A DNA stretch of 64,000 bases, from positions 1 to 64,000 of the forward strand of contig JAAYDC010000002.1 of NCBI GenBank assembly GCA_012729455.1, read 5' to 3'. Within the stretch, counting starts at the first letter, position 1, and the number at the start of each line of letters is the position of its first letter. The notes beneath the pieces are model-generated. The model saw only the letters and a list, made by a program, of their open reading frames with translations. It was not told the origin of the DNA and ran no database searches. The translations under genes were made by a program, and so were the position numbers. Of the stretch, positions 55,682 through 64,000 are shown one piece after another. Source of the DNA: Chloroflexota bacterium (GTDB taxonomy: Bacteria; Chloroflexota; Anaerolineae; UBA1429).

Positions 55682-56149
55682 TTACGGTTCAGGCGCATCC
55701 GTGCGGCGCTCGATCATCTCGTCGACCTCGCGTTTGAGCGATTCGAGGTCGGTGAACGAGCGATACACCGATGCAAAACGCACATATGCTACCGGGTCAA
55801 GCCTCGAGAGCCCCTCCATCACCATCTCACCGATCGTACGGCTCTCGACTTCGGCCTGTCCCAGGCTGTAAAGGCGGTTTTCGATCTCTTTCACAAAGTT
55901 CTCGACCACCTCGGCACCGATCGGGCGCTTGGTGCAAGCCCGCCAGATGCCCTCAAAGAGCTTGTTGCGGTCAAAATCCTCGCGCCGGCCATCACGCTTG
56001 ATGACCTGCAGGGTGACCTTGACCACCGACTCATAGGTGGTATAGCGCTGGATGCAGGCCTGGCATTCGCGCCGCCTGCGGATCCCGTCGCCCACTTCAC
56101 GCGTATCGATCACCCGCGATTCGTCGGCACCGCAATAGGGGCACTTCAT
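55682..56149 (-). CDS. nrdR: Transcriptional repressor NrdR
   Basis: NrdR represses ribonucleotide reductase genes in response to dATP/ATP. The 155-residue protein has an N-terminal zinc ribbon (CPYCG ... CQACIQRYTTYE), then the ATP-cone domain (VIKRDGRREDFDRNKLFEGI) and the C-terminal DPVAYVRFASVYRSFTD. Length and motifs are standard. It follows ftsZ by about 20 bases and so is expressed with the division cluster. No nrd gene or NrdR-box was seen in the window. Confidence 0.95.
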   Translation of the reverse strand: MKCPYCGADESRVIDTREVGDGIRRRRECQACIQRYTTYESVVKVTLQVIKRDGRREDFDRNKLFEGIWRACTKRPIGAEVVENFVKEIENRLYSLGQAEVESRTIGEMVMEGLSRLDPVAYVRFASVYRSFTDLESLKREVDEMIERRTDAPEP

Positions 56150-56167
56150 CGCTTGACCTCCCCAGTT

Positions 56168-57340
56168 TTACACACGCGGCTGGGTTTTACGCAGGAACGA
56201 CGGCACCTCTTCGTTTTGGCGCAGTTTGCTCGAGGTGCTCTGGAAGTCGATAATGCTGTTCGAGCGCCGGAACTGCTGCGTGGTGGTGGTTTGGGCCGGT
56301 TGGGCAACCTGCGCCGATGGCGTGGTCGAGTGCAGGTTCTGCGCTACCTCATTGCTCCGGATCGGCGCGCGTCCTGCGGATGGCTTGCTGGCCTGCGTAA
56401 AACCGGTGGCGATCACCGTCACCTGCACCATATCGCCCAGGGCTGGGTCGATGGCGGTACCAAAGATGATGTTGGCCTCCGGGTCGACCGTCTGCTTGAT
56501 CAGCTCGGCAGCCTCGTTGACCTCGATCAGCGTCAGCGAGTGGTCGCCCTTGATATTGTAGAGCACGCCCTTGGCGCCGTCGATCGAAACATCCAGCAGG
56601 CGGCTGGTGACGGCAGCCATGGCAGCGTCGGCAGCGCGGTTTTCGCCCTGGCCCACGCCGATCGACATCAGCGCCGATCCTCCGTTTGACATAATGGCGC
56701 GTACGTCGTTAAAGTCGACGTTGACCAGGCCGGTGCCGGTGATCAGCTCCGAGATGCCCTGAATGCCCATGCGCAGCATCTCATCAGCCGAGAAAAAGGC
56801 ATCCGCCAGTGAGGCGTTCTTATCGACAAACTGCAGCAGGCGGTCGTTGGGCACCACGATCAGGGTATCCACGTTGGCCTGCAGGGCGTCAATCCCGTCC
56901 ATGGCCGATTTCAGCCGGCGTGGGCCCTCAAAGGTAAAGGGCTTGGTAACGACGCCCACCGTAAGGGCGCCCAGCGACTTGGCAATTTTGGCCACCACCG
57001 CGGCGCCGCCGGTGCCGGTGCCGCCGCCCATGCCGGCCGTCACAAAGACCATGTCGGCTCCGCGCAAGAGTTCGGTAATATCCTCGGACGATTCCTCGGC
57101 CGCTTTGGTGCCGATGCTGGGGTTGCCGCCTGCACCCAGGCCGCGCGTGACCTGTGCGCCGATCTGCAATCTCATGGTGGCGTGGCTGTTACGCAACGCC
57201 TGTGCGTCGGTGTTGAGCGAGATATACTCGACACCGTCCATCTCGGTCTCGATCATGCGCTCGACGGCATTGCAGCCGCCGCCGCCGATCCCGACCACCT
57301 TGATCCTCGCCTTGCCGTTGTTGTCCTGATACACTGCCAT
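56168..57340 (-). CDS. ftsZ: Cell division protein FtsZ
   Basis: FtsZ is the tubulin-like GTPase that builds the division ring. The 390-residue product has the GTP-binding loops [15 protein letters not shown] and the tubulin signature [14 protein letters not shown]7 loop [15 protein letters not shown], a linker rich in Thr and Gln (TTTTQQF), and a conserved C-terminal peptide around VPSFLRK that recruits FtsA. GAGGAGAGG lies 8 bases before the ATG. It lies 21 bases downstream of ftsA. Confidence 0.96.
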   Translation of the reverse strand: MAVYQDNNGKARIKVVGIGGGGCNAVERMIETEMDGVEYISLNTDAQALRNSHATMRLQIGAQVTRGLGAGGNPSIGTKAAEESSEDITELLRGADMVFVTAGMGGGTGTGGAAVVAKIAKSLGALTVGVVTKPFTFEGPRRLKSAMDGIDALQANVDTLIVVPNDRLLQFVDKNASLADAFFSADEMLRMGIQGISELITGTGLVNVDFNDVRAIMSNGGSALMSIGVGQGENRAADAAMAAVTSRLLDVSIDGAKGVLYNIKGDHSLTLIEVNEAAELIKQTVDPEANIIFGTAIDPALGDMVQVTVIATGFTQASKPSAGRAPIRSNEVAQNLHSTTPSAQVAQPAQTTTTQQFRRSNSIIDFQSTSSKLRQNEEVPSFLRKTQPRV

Positions 57341-57361
57341 GATTTCTCCCTCTCCTCGTTT

Positions 57362-58594
57362 CTATTTGGGTAAAATGTTCCTGAACAAACGTATCACTCG
57401 TGATAGTAAACTGGGATTGCCTTCCATTACCGGTATCGCTCGATCAACTGTCTCCCTCCTCATGCCATGCAGGAGCAAACCGACGGCCGTGGCATAGGCC
57501 GGGCTGCTGATCGTTTCGGTCAAACCGTGCAGGCGGCGCGGCAACGCTACCCTGGCCGGCAGATGCAGGGTGCTCTGCACCATCTCGGCCATGCCAGGCG
57601 ACAAGGATGCCCCGCCCGTCAGCACGATGCCGGCTGCCAGCAAACCGTCATAGCCCGAGCGCTTGATATCGCGCAGGATAAAATGGTCGAGGATATCCTC
57701 CATGCGCGCGCCCATGATCTCTGCGACAAAGCGCCTTTGGATGCTGCTGATCACCTGCTCGCCAAAGGTGCTCACGTCGATCTTTTCATCCGCCGGCACC
57801 GCGCTGGGCAATAGGTGCCCGTAACGCAGCTTGATCTCTTCAGCCGTCGCGATGGGGGTGTGCAGGCCCACCACCATATCATTGGTAAAGTGGGTGCCGC
57901 CGACCGGGTAAACCCTGGTATCAAAGGGCGTGCCCAGTACATAGATGCTCAGCGAGGTGGTTTCGGCGCCGATATCCACCACCGCCACGCCGTCATTCAT
58001 CTCTTCCGCCGAGAGCACCGCCGTGGCCGAGGCGATCGGCTGCGGCACATACTCGACAATATCTACATGGTTACGCCGCACGCAGTTGGCCAGGTTGCTG
58101 ATCGAAGTAGCGTTGGCGGTGATCACATGCGCATCCACCAACAGGGTGTAACCCAGCAGCCCAAGCGGGTTCTTGGTGACGGCTTCTTCGTCCAGGGTGT
58201 ATTCGCGCGCCGTGCAATAGATGATCTGGCGGTTGTGCGAGACGGGTATTGTCTGGGCAGCATCCAGAGCACGCTGCAGGTCCTCGCGGTCGATCGGGCG
58301 GTCGCCCTTGCCGATCGAGGTGCTGCCCGACTTGTTCTGCGACGAGATATGCGGTCCGCCGGCCGAGATATAGGCGCGTGTCACCGTCATCTGGGCGATG
58401 CGCTCGGCTTTTTGGATGCTCTCGCCGATCGCCAGGGTGGCTTCTTCGAGATCGGTGATCACCCCGTGGCTGACACCGCGCGAGGGCACCACGCCGATGC
58501 CGATCACGCGCACCACGTCAGGCTCTGTCACCTCGCCGATGAGGGTGCAGATCTTGCTGGAACCGATGTCGATCGCCGTTATGGTGCGTGCCAA
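57362..58594 (-). CDS. ftsA: Cell division protein FtsA
   Basis: FtsA is an actin-like protein that tethers FtsZ to the membrane. The 410-residue product has TAIDIGSSKICTLIGEV (phosphate 1), the 1C/SHS2 part (TRAYISAGGPHISSQN), VAVVDIGAETTSLSIY (phosphate 2), VLTGGASLSPGMAEM (adenosine) and a C-terminal amphipathic membrane-targeting helix (SLLSRVIRLFRNILPK). The ftsQ-ftsA-ftsZ order is the usual one. Confidence 0.94.
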   Translation of the reverse strand: MARTITAIDIGSSKICTLIGEVTEPDVVRVIGIGVVPSRGVSHGVITDLEEATLAIGESIQKAERIAQMTVTRAYISAGGPHISSQNKSGSTSIGKGDRPIDREDLQRALDAAQTIPVSHNRQIIYCTAREYTLDEEAVTKNPLGLLGYTLLVDAHVITANATSISNLANCVRRNHVDIVEYVPQPIASATAVLSAEEMNDGVAVVDIGAETTSLSIYVLGTPFDTRVYPVGGTHFTNDMVVGLHTPIATAEEIKLRYGHLLPSAVPADEKIDVSTFGEQVISSIQRRFVAEIMGARMEDILDHFILRDIKRSGYDGLLAAGIVLTGGASLSPGMAEMVQSTLHLPARVALPRRLHGLTETISSPAYATAVGLLLHGMRRETVDRAIPVMEGNPSLLSRVIRLFRNILPK

Positions 58595-58605
58595 GTTGCT
58601 GCTCC

Positions 58606-59409
58606 TCAGGCCGACTTTTTGTAGGCCGGCCGTATTTCGTTGCGTAAATCAATAAATACGATCGTTTCCTGGGATGCCTGCAGGCGCTTGACCAGCGCGC
58701 GCAGGATCTCGACCTTTTTAGCGCAGTCGCCCTGGGTACCCAGATACACCGGCCACTGCGCATCGGTGACATACACCACCAGGCCTTCGGGCCGGGTGTA
58801 ATCGAACGCCACAATACCGGGCAGCACCTCGAGCATGTCGTTGGCCAGCTCCCAGGGAATGCCCGGGATATAGCCCCGCGGCTCGCGGTAGAGCGCCTGC
58901 ACATCGTGGATTACCGGCAGCCCGCCGGCATCCGGCATCTCGGTGATGACGGTGCCGTCGTCGCGCAGCCACCAGTAGCGCCCGCCCGATTCCCACACCC
59001 AGCGCGCGGCGTGCTCACGCACCTGTACCGTCACCTTGTTGGGCATCTCGCGGCGTACCGTCACATCCTGCAGCATGCCGTAGCGTGCCAGCAGGTCGCG
59101 TTTGACGCGGCTAGTGTTGACGGTGACAATGCTGCGTCCAAACAGGCCCGAGCCGTTACGGATATCTTCGGCCTTTAACAGCTCGGTGCCTTCGACCTGC
59201 ACGAACTGTACCCGGAAATCGCGCCCAAACAGGATAAAGGCCGCCAGCACTACCACCAACGCCAGCATCGCCAATCCCAGCACACTCAGGAGCCGTGCAC
59301 GCACCCATTGACTGGCACGCGCCGCGCCGACTGCGGCCGCCCGCGTATCCAGCCCGGAGCGCACTGATGCGCGCCGTTTTTGCGGCCGAAACCGCAAATT
59401 GAGTCGCAT
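58606..59409 (-). CDS. ftsQ: Cell division protein FtsQ/DivIB
   Basis: The 267-residue bitopic protein has a basic cytoplasmic N terminus (RPQKRRASVR), one membrane helix (LLSVLGLAMLALVVVLAAFI), then the POTRA domain (VQFVQVEGTELLKAEDIR) and the FtsQ beta domain (VTVRREMPNKVTVQVREHAA). It links the early and late division proteins. GGGAGAGGA lies 2-9 bases before ATG 59409. Length and neighbours support the name over other POTRA proteins. Confidence 0.9.
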   Translation of the reverse strand: MRLNLRFRPQKRRASVRSGLDTRAAAVGAARASQWVRARLLSVLGLAMLALVVVLAAFILFGRDFRVQFVQVEGTELLKAEDIRNGSGLFGRSIVTVNTSRVKRDLLARYGMLQDVTVRREMPNKVTVQVREHAARWVWESGGRYWWLRDDGTVITEMPDAGGLPVIHDVQALYREPRGYIPGIPWELANDMLEVLPGIVAFDYTRPEGLVVYVTDAQWPVYLGTQGDCAKKVEILRALVKRLQASQETIVFIDLRNEIRPAYKKSA

Positions 59410-59422
59410 GTTCCTCTCCCGT

Positions 59423-60514
59423 TTACTGCAGCACCGGATGCTGGCGCGCCTGGTGCCGTTCTTCGGCGCGTTCGAGTGCCAATTCGATCAGCTGGTCAAG
59501 CAGCTTGCTATAGGGCAGGCCGCTGGCTTCCCACAATTTCGGATACATGCTGATGCTGGTGAACCCCGGCATGGTGTTGACCTCGAGCAGATACACCTCG
59601 CCGCTGGCGCGATCCAGCAAAAAGTCGACTCGCGCCAGGCCCGCACAATCCAGCGCCATAAAGGCCTGCACCGCCAGGCTGCGGATGCGTTCCGAGGTGG
59701 CGGTCGGAATCTCGGCCGGAATGAACAACCTGGACTGGTTATCGATATATTTGGCGCGATAGTCGTAAAATTCGCGGTTGGAGACCACCTCGCCGCACAC
59801 CGAAGCCCTGGGGGTGTCGTTGCCGAGCACGGCGCACTCGATCTCGCGCGCGTCTACGCCCTGCTCAGCCAGCAGGCGCCGGTCATAGCTGGCGGCCAGG
59901 TTCAAGCCGCTGGCCAGATCGGTGCGATCGTACGCCTTGGTAATTCCTACCGACGAGCCCAGGTTGGCGGGCTTGACAAAGATCGGGTAGGTGAGCCTGG
60001 CCTCGATCTCGTCCAGACAGGCCTCGGGTTCTGCCTGCCAGCGGCTGCGCAAAAGCCCCACGTGCGGCACCACAGGCAGCCCGTGCGCGGCAAAGATGTC
60101 CTTCATGACGAGTTTGTCCATGCCCGCTGCCGACCCGAGCACCCCCGAACCAACATAGGGCAGGCCGGCCAGCTCAAAGAGCCCCTGCACGGTGCCATCC
60201 TCGCCCATCGGCCCGTGCAGCACCGGAAAGACCAGGTCGACAGCCGGAAAGTGCTCTGCCTCCCACCCCGGCACCAGCGCGCCCGATCCGGTGTTAACGG
60301 CGGTGTCGCAGTCAGAGTCTTCGCCATCCGAGAGGCGCTGCCAGGGGTCGCCGGCCGTCAGCCAGCGTCCGCAGGTAGAGATGCCCACCGGCAGCACGCT
60401 GTACTTGGTCTTGTCGAGGGCCTGCATCACCGACCTGGCTGAGAGCAGCGAAACCTCGTGTTCGCCCGACTGCCCACCAAACACGACGGCCACGCGCAGC
60501 CTGCTTCTCATCAT
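59423..60514 (-). CDS. ddl: D-alanine-D-alanine ligase
   Basis: Ddl joins two D-Ala for the peptidoglycan stem. The 363-residue ATP-grasp enzyme shows [92 protein letters not shown], all characteristic. It overlaps murB as ATGA; an ATG one codon later is equally possible. GGAG lies about 7 bases upstream. Confidence 0.95.
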   Translation of the reverse strand: MMRSRLRVAVVFGGQSGEHEVSLLSARSVMQALDKTKYSVLPVGISTCGRWLTAGDPWQRLSDGEDSDCDTAVNTGSGALVPGWEAEHFPAVDLVFPVLHGPMGEDGTVQGLFELAGLPYVGSGVLGSAAGMDKLVMKDIFAAHGLPVVPHVGLLRSRWQAEPEACLDEIEARLTYPIFVKPANLGSSVGITKAYDRTDLASGLNLAASYDRRLLAEQGVDAREIECAVLGNDTPRASVCGEVVSNREFYDYRAKYIDNQSRLFIPAEIPTATSERIRSLAVQAFMALDCAGLARVDFLLDRASGEVYLLEVNTMPGFTSISMYPKLWEASGLPYSKLLDQLIELALERAEERHQARQHPVLQ

Positions 60515-61455
60515 TTTGTGCTCCTCGTATCCGGCTCAGCTGGCCAATCGCCCACGAATTCGATCTCGAGTTCCAACTGCAAGCCATGGTTCTCCCACAC
60601 CTGGCGGCGCATGTGGTTGATCACCTGTGCCACATCGGCGGCGCTGGCGTTGCCAGTGTTGATCACCACGTTGGCGTGCAGTTTAGAGACCTGCGCTCCT
60701 CCCACCTGGTAGCCCTTTAAGCCGCACTGCTCCACCAGAAAGCCGGCCGGGAATTGCAGCGTGCGCTTGAATACGCTGCCTGCGGATGGCTCGCTGGGAA
60801 TGCGCTCGGTACGCTGGCGGGTATAGCTCTGCGCCCTGCGTTCTAGCTCTGCCGTGTCGCCCGGCTTGAGGTTGAATGCGCAGCGCAGCACCAGCGGGCG
60901 CTCCAAGGAAGGCACGCGCTTGAGCACGCTCGACCGGTAGGAGAACTCGAGCTGTGCGGCGCTGGCGCATTCGATGCGCCCGTCGGTATGCAAGAGATCA
61001 GCCCACGCCAGATTATCGGCGATGCAGCCGCCATAGGCGCCGGCGTTGCCCACTACCGCACCGCCCACCGTGCCGGGCACACCGCAGGCCCATTCCAGGC
61101 CTTCCCAGCCGCGCTCGATGGCATAACGCGAAGCAGCCTTTATCGGTACGCCGGCCTCGCACTCGAGCGTGCCGGCAGTGGGCATTTCGATCGCTTCGCA
61201 GCGGTTGATGATCACAAAACCGCGGATTCCCTTATCCGCTACCAGGATATTGCTGCCGCCGCCGACCACCATGGCTGGGATGCCCGCCTTGCGTGACAGA
61301 CCCACCAGTTCGATCATCTCATCGAGCCTGGTGACAACCAGCATCCAGTCGGCCGGGCCGCCCACCCTGATGGTGGTGTGGTTCGCCATCGGCTCATTTA
61401 TAAGCAGGCGCTCGCTATAACCGCGAACCTGGAGTAACTCTACAAAGGCGTGCAC
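60511..61455 (-). CDS. murB: UDP-N-acetylenolpyruvoylglucosamine reductase
   Basis: MurB reduces UDP-GlcNAc-enolpyruvate to UDP-MurNAc with NADPH and FAD. The 314-residue protein has the FAD-binding [15 protein letters not shown] and [63 protein letters not shown], where Ser of AGSVFK is the proton donor, and [12 protein letters not shown]. The short-loop type I pattern fits. A GTG start at 61455 with GAGGT is used, 2 bases after the murC stop. Confidence 0.94.
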   Translation of the reverse strand: MHAFVELLQVRGYSERLLINEPMANHTTIRVGGPADWMLVVTRLDEMIELVGLSRKAGIPAMVVGGGSNILVADKGIRGFVIINRCEAIEMPTAGTLECEAGVPIKAASRYAIERGWEGLEWACGVPGTVGGAVVGNAGAYGGCIADNLAWADLLHTDGRIECASAAQLEFSYRSSVLKRVPSLERPLVLRCAFNLKPGDTAELERRAQSYTRQRTERIPSEPSAGSVFKRTLQFPAGFLVEQCGLKGYQVGGAQVSKLHANVVINTGNASAADVAQVINHMRRQVWENHGLQLELEIEFVGDWPAEPDTRSTK

Positions 61456-61457
61456 TG

Positions 61458-62870
61458 TTAACCTCGCTCACGTAATACTGACAGGATCTCTTCACCCACC
61501 AGGTAATCGTCGCCCGCCCCGAGGGTGATAAGCACGTCGCCTGCGCGCAATGCCTCCGCCAGATGCGCCACCACGGCGGCACGGTCGGGCAGGTAATGCA
61601 CCTGGCTGTGCTCGATGGCAGCGGCCAGGTCGGAGGCGGCCAGGGCATCCACCTCGCGGGTGCGTGCGCGGTAAATATCCATCACCACCACCTCGTCGGC
61701 GGCGCCAAAGCAGCGCGTAAAGTCATCCCACAGCGCCCTGGTGCGGCTGTAGGTGTGCGGCTGAAAGATGGCCCACACCCGCCGATCCTGATAGCGCGTG
61801 CGCGCCGCCTGCAGGGTGGCCGCGATCTGGGTGGGGTGGTGGCCGTAATCGTCGATGATCGTCACCCCGCCGGCTTCGCCTTTGATCTCAAAGCGCCGCC
61901 GTACCCCGCTGAACTCTCCCAGCGCCCGCACCGCATCGGGCAGAGCAACGCCCGCATGTTCCAGTGCCATCAGCACGGCTGTGGCATTCAGCGCGTTGTG
62001 CGCGCCGGCCAGCTGCAGCCGCGGCGAGAGCCAGTCGGCGCCCGATTTCAGGATCTTCCAGGTGATGTGCCCATCTGCCTCGCTGGTGATATCCGCCACA
62101 TGGTAATCGGCCCATGGCACAGTGCCATAGGTTAGCACCTGGGCAGGATATTGGCGCTCGTGCAGCAGTTTGGTGATCTGCGGGCTGTCGGCGCATACGA
62201 TCAGCTTGCCATCCGCCCTGGTATGGCGCATAAAGCCGTCAAAGGCCTCAGCCACGTCCTCGATGGCCGCGTACACGTCGGGGTGATCCATCTCGATGTT
62301 GGTGACAATGGCGGTGCGCGGCTCGAGATCCTGGAAAGCGCCGTCGTACTCGTCGGCCTCCAGCACAAACACCTTGCCGGCGCCCGCGCGCGCGTTGGTG
62401 CCCAGCTCGCTGATCACCCCGCCCACGATAAAGGTTGGGTCGGCGTCCAGGCGCGCCAGGGTGGCGGCCAGCATCGCAGCCGAGGTGGTCTTGCCGTGCG
62501 TGCCGGCGATGGCGATGGCGTGGTAGCCGTCGATCAAGCGCGCGAGCAGCCCGCGCCGTTTGGTCACGGGGATGCCGCGTTCCTCGGCCGCGCGCACCTC
62601 GGGGTTATCGGCCGGCACGGCGGATGAGATCACCACCAGCTCTGCCTTCCCGATGTTTTCCGCCCGATGGCCGATCGCTACCTTGATGCCCATCCCGTGC
62701 AGCATGGCGATCAGGTCGGAATCGGCTTGGTCAGAGCCCGTCACAATATGTCCGCGCCCATGCAGTACCTGCGCGATCGCCGAAATGCCGATCCCGCCGA
62801 TGCCCACCAGATGGATGCGCTCGGGCAGCCCGGCAACGGGCGAAAGACGGGAGCGTGTTGTCGTTGACAT
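61458..62870 (-). CDS. murC: UDP-N-acetylmuramate-L-alanine ligase
   Basis: MurC adds L-Ala to UDP-MurNAc. The 470-residue Mur ligase shows IHLVGIGGIGISAIAQVLHGRG at the N terminus, the P loop AIAGTHGKTTSAAML, EADEYDGAFQ, NIEMDHPDVY, HNALNATAVLMA and DDYGHHPTQIAATLQA. The ATG comes one base after the CvpA stop, indicating coupling. Confidence 0.95.
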   Translation of the reverse strand: MSTTTRSRLSPVAGLPERIHLVGIGGIGISAIAQVLHGRGHIVTGSDQADSDLIAMLHGMGIKVAIGHRAENIGKAELVVISSAVPADNPEVRAAEERGIPVTKRRGLLARLIDGYHAIAIAGTHGKTTSAAMLAATLARLDADPTFIVGGVISELGTNARAGAGKVFVLEADEYDGAFQDLEPRTAIVTNIEMDHPDVYAAIEDVAEAFDGFMRHTRADGKLIVCADSPQITKLLHERQYPAQVLTYGTVPWADYHVADITSEADGHITWKILKSGADWLSPRLQLAGAHNALNATAVLMALEHAGVALPDAVRALGEFSGVRRRFEIKGEAGGVTIIDDYGHHPTQIAATLQAARTRYQDRRVWAIFQPHTYSRTRALWDDFTRCFGAADEVVVMDIYRARTREVDALAASDLAAAIEHSQVHYLPDRAAVVAHLAEALRAGDVLITLGAGDDYLVGEEILSVLRERG

Positions 62871-62871
62871 C

Positions 62872-63411
62872 TCAGCGAATCACCTTGGCCATAATCAACA
62901 GCACCGAAAGATACAAAAGCATGTTCTGGCCCAGCAACACCGGCTGTCCCAGCAGCGCGGGCGGCAGATACGGCTGCAGCGCCTGTGCGACGCTCGAAAG
63001 TCCCTGGGAAGTGATCCCCAGAAAGCGGATCGGGTAGTTGAACCTTGCCATGTAGTACCACAGCGACCCGGAAATCAGGTAGCCATTCACCAGCCCGATC
63101 AGCAGGTTCAGCACCGCGCCGGTGACGCCCTGCGGTGAGACGCCGGCAAAGGCGAGCGTCTCGCCATGGTACGAGACCAGCGCCGCGACGATGATGATCA
63201 CCAGGTACCCGGCGCTGAAGACTGCGGCGCGGTTGGCAGTCAGCGGGTCGCCCCCCAGGATGCGCTCAAGCAGCGGGCCGATCAGGCTGAGCACAAAGAG
63301 GGTCCACACCATTACGGCCGTCACGCCCAGCTCGCGCAAAAAGCCGCGCGCATAGCCGATTAGCGTAAAGATTGCTACCATGATGCCAAAGAGCACCTCG
63401 ATCGGCGCCAC
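62872..63411 (-). CDS. CvpA-family membrane protein
   Basis: The 179-residue protein has four predicted membrane helices with the CvpA-type opening (FGIMVAIFTLIGYARGFLREL) and repeated glycine-rich segments (NLLIGLVNGYLISGSLWYYM). CvpA proteins are linked to colicin V production and envelope stress in Gram-negative bacteria; the role here is unknown. GGAGGGTC lies just before the GTG start. It lies between the division/murein genes and another CvpA-like gene. Confidence 0.65.
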   Translation of the reverse strand: MAPIEVLFGIMVAIFTLIGYARGFLRELGVTAVMVWTLFVLSLIGPLLERILGGDPLTANRAAVFSAGYLVIIIVAALVSYHGETLAFAGVSPQGVTGAVLNLLIGLVNGYLISGSLWYYMARFNYPIRFLGITSQGLSSVAQALQPYLPPALLGQPVLLGQNMLLYLSVLLIMAKVIR

Positions 63412-63418
63412 GACCCTC

Positions 63419-64000
63419 CTACTTTTTCACCACTGGCCGGCGCGCGCTATAGAGCCCGAACGCCACCAGCACCACTACACTGATCACCACCGCCACCGCC
63501 ACCACCTGGGTGTTTTGCAGGATATCGCCCGTCTGCCCGGTATTGAGCACTAGGCTGGTGACGCCCGACGGGAACAGCACCGGCTGCACCTTGCGCGCCA
63601 CGAAAAAGCCCGTCAGGCAACCCACTAAAAAGCCCAACAGACGCTGCCCAAAGTTGACGGGGCGCGCCAGGCGCATGCCGACCCAATACGACAGCAGGAT
63701 CGGCAGCCCAAAGAGCACCAGCCCCAGCCACTTGCGCGATTCGGGCGAGCTGACCAGATCGGGGCGCTGCTGAGCCGTCAGCCAGGCACCGCCCGAGCCG
63801 CTCAATCCTCCTCCCAGCGCAAAGCTGACAATGCGCGCCAGCCGGTTGACGGCCGGCACCAGAACATCGCCCAGCAGGGCAGAGATCGCCAGCCCTACCA
63901 GCACCGCGCCAAAGGTCAGCAGCTCGCGGTTGACTCCGCGGCGAAAGCCAAGCAGGCCAAACACCAGCAGCCCAAAGCCGATCAGCACATACTCGTTGAT
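63419..64000 (-). CDS. CvpA-like membrane protein, N terminus beyond the window
   Basis: The visible part, about 193 residues, continues past the window edge; the frame is open at base 64000 (INEYVLIGFGLLVFGLLGFR). It has several hydrophobic segments (LLTFGAVLVGLAISALLGDV, FGLPILLSYWVGMRLA, VVAVAVVISVVVLVAFGLY) and a short basic tail ARRPVVKK. The overall pattern resembles the adjacent CvpA-family protein, suggesting a related pair. Function unknown. Confidence 0.6.
   Translation of the reverse strand: MNEYVLIGFGLLVFGLLGFRRGVNRELLTFGAVLVGLAISALLGDVLVPAVNRLARIVSFALGGGLSGSGGAWLTAQQRPDLVSSPESRKWLGLVLFGLPILLSYWVGMRLARPVNFGQRLLGFLVGCLTGFFVARKVQPVLFPSGVTSLVLNTGQTGDILQNTQVVAVAVVISVVVLVAFGLYSARRPVVKK

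Overview
The window is a 64 kb, gene-dense piece of a GC-rich bacterial chromosome (most genes look about 60-65% G+C by eye). The best guess is a Chloroflexota member of the Anaerolineae type. The guess rests on gene content: a fused glycyl-tRNA synthetase, a compact rpoD-type sigma factor next to dnaG, short IF2, paired PstB ATPases, an FmrO/ArmA-like 16S rRNA methyltransferase, and a division cluster with both ftsA and ftsZ. I cannot confirm it without a phylogeny. Primary promoters read well as TTGNNN-16/17-TANNNT. No stretch above about 300 bases lacks a gene or gene remnant. I saw no CRISPR array, insertion sequence or prophage.

Layout: 1-6.6 kb (+): end of a 5S rRNA, tRNA-Gln, then glmU-cdd-deoC-recO-glyQS with overlapping or closely spaced genes. 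6.7-13.3 kb: yccF, ppdK, dnaG-sigA, tRNA-Asn. 13.3-22.4 kb (-): an accessory sugar-related region (DUF6259-like hydrolase, MBL hydrolase, mutarotase, a broken ABC solute-binding protein, three decayed copies of one small lipoprotein family, a UroD-like protein, a DprA-like protein). 22.5-25.2 kb (+): an 876-residue membrane-anchored coiled-coil protein behind a 14-codon leader ORF. 25.2-33.0 kb (-): nusA-ylxR-infB-rbfA-nrnA-truB-ribF-pgsA-like, the transcription/translation operon without rimP or rpsO. 33.1-35.0 kb (+): a TGT-family gene overlapping an FmrO/Arm-type 16S rRNA methyltransferase, probably on a leaderless transcript. 35.0-40.0 kb (-): pstSCAB1B2-phoU. 40.1-43.3 kb: DUF4446 protein, a HAD-like membrane protein lacking its catalytic aspartates, GNAT, birA. 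43.4-48.1 kb: a methyltransferase and a sugar isomerase-aldolase-kinase operon. 48.3-53.5 kb (+): alpha/beta hydrolase, then a P-type cation ATPase with two RCK/TrkA proteins. 53.5-55.6 kb (-): zinc-ribbon membrane protein, tRNA-Val, a 34-residue membrane peptide and a TPR protein. 55.7-64 kb (-): nrdR-ftsZ-ftsA-ftsQ-ddl-murB-murC and two CvpA-like membrane proteins, the second cut by the window end.

The most notable items are: the rRNA/tRNA modification pair at 33.1-35.0 kb; the base-composition mosaic inside glyQS; two PstB ATPases whose non-consensus motifs would fall into one composite ATP site; a HAD domain without its nucleophile; the coiled-coil gene with a coupled leader ORF; a P-type ATPase operon with two RCK proteins but no Trk channel; and a cluster of decayed lipoprotein paralogues.
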